From the NCBI GenBank assembly GCA_006227785.1, contig SBFU01000406.1, forward strand, positions 1-6,689: a DNA stretch of 6,689 bases, written 5' to 3'. Position 1 is the stretch's first letter; every line of letters starts with the position of its first letter. Below the pieces are notes generated by a model. It was not told the DNA's origin, ran no database searches, and saw nothing but the letters and a program-made list of their open reading frames with translations. The stretch comes from Burkholderiales bacterium. GTDB lineage: Bacteria; Pseudomonadota; Gammaproteobacteria; Burkholderiales; Burkholderiaceae_C. Positions 6,359 to 6,689 of this stretch are shown here, one piece after another. A program made the translations under genes and the position numbers.

Positions 6359-6689
6359 TGAAGTCGCCATCGGCGGGTTCGGCCATCCTCACCGCACGGG
6401 TGGCGGTGGCCGCGGCGTCCGGCGCCTACCTGGCGGACGAGGCCGGCCATGATGACCCCGGTGACAAGACGGAGTCGGTGCGCCATCGGGCCGTGTTCAT
6501 CTCGGACCTGCACCTGGGCACGCCGGGCTGCCAGGCCAGTGCGCTGCTCGACTTTCTGCGCGCTCACCCGAGTGAAAGTCTGTATCTGGTGGGCGACATC
6601 ATTGACGGCTGGCAGCTGCGACGGCGCTGGTTCTGGCCTCAGGCGCACAACGATGTGGTGCAGAAAGTGTTGCGCAGGGCACGCAAGGG
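6358..6689 (+). CDS. Metallophosphoesterase, PlcP / LpxH-like group, N-terminal part (3' end outside window)
   Basis: The frame runs open from the ATG at 6358 to the window edge (110 codons). From residue 45 it shows AVFISDLHLGTPGC (45-58), with the metal-binding Asp50 and His52, then LYLVGDIIDGW (75-85) with Asp80, then WFWPQAHNDVVQK (91-103). This is the calcineurin-like phosphoesterase fold. The pattern GDIIDGW followed by WPQ.HNDVVQK fits the subgroup often annotated UDP-2,3-diacylglucosamine diphosphatase. That subgroup includes Sinorhizobium meliloti PlcP, a phosphate-starvation phospholipase C that strips head groups from phospholipids. Coupling to olsB (TGATG overlap) favours PlcP over true LpxH, which has a different sequence here. 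About 44 residues precede the conserved core, more than usual; a GTG at 6478 would remove most of them, but its GGAG is only three bases away. The His/Asn residues of the C-terminal half cannot be seen. Confidence 0.85.
   Translation, partial: MKSPSAGSAILTARVAVAAASGAYLADEAGHDDPGDKTESVRHRAVFISDLHLGTPGCQASALLDFLRAHPSESLYLVGDIIDGWQLRRRWFWPQAHNDVVQKVLRRARK

Noticed and set aside
6331..6648. Minus-strand open frame of 105 codons opposite the phosphoesterase gene
   Set aside because: It is antisense to the DLH and GDIID metal-binding motifs of the plus-strand gene and has no recognisable content of its own.

Overview
The window looks like a chromosomal segment of a high-GC betaproteobacterium, probably order Burkholderiales and perhaps Comamonadaceae. 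I base this on base composition, the folP-glmM gene order and the general look of the proteins; no database was searched. It carries no RNA genes, mobile elements or CRISPR arrays that I can see. Coding density is very high, and the only sizeable non-coding stretch is a 203-base divergent promoter region at 5304-5506.

Layout, left half (plus strand): the 3' part of folP (dihydropteroate synthase) is followed after 73 bases by a complete glmM (phosphoglucosamine mutase). The glmM stop overlaps by one base the start of a small GNAT acetyltransferase. This is a housekeeping block for folate and cell-wall precursors. Middle (minus strand, read right to left): ppk2 (polyphosphate kinase 2, class I type), a DOMON-like protein, and a DUF1343/NamZ-type (GH171) protein. 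Both gaps are 24 bases, so this looks like one operon. It ends tail-to-tail against the GNAT gene with only 19 bases between them. Right end (plus strand): an OlsB-like ornithine-lipid N-acyltransferase is coupled by a one-base stop/start overlap to a metallophosphoesterase that runs off the window. That protein resembles the PlcP phospholipase C / LpxH-like group.

The most interesting signal lies between ppk2 and olsB. On each strand there is a series of CTGTCAY-like heptamers spaced exactly 11 bp apart, as in PhoB-binding Pho boxes. Each series is followed exactly 10 bp later by a plausible -10 hexamer, a sensible leader, a Shine-Dalgarno sequence and the start codon. I infer a divergent, PhoB-controlled promoter pair. 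One side would mobilise polyphosphate (PPK2). The other would replace phospholipids with phosphorus-free ornithine lipids (PlcP strips the head group, OlsB begins ornithine-lipid synthesis). Together this reads as a phosphate-starvation membrane-remodelling module. The DOMON-like and NamZ-like genes, which may handle cell-wall sugars, would be carried along in the ppk2 operon. The individual families are known. The double Pho-box arrangement and the link to the DOMON/NamZ pair are inferences from this sequence.
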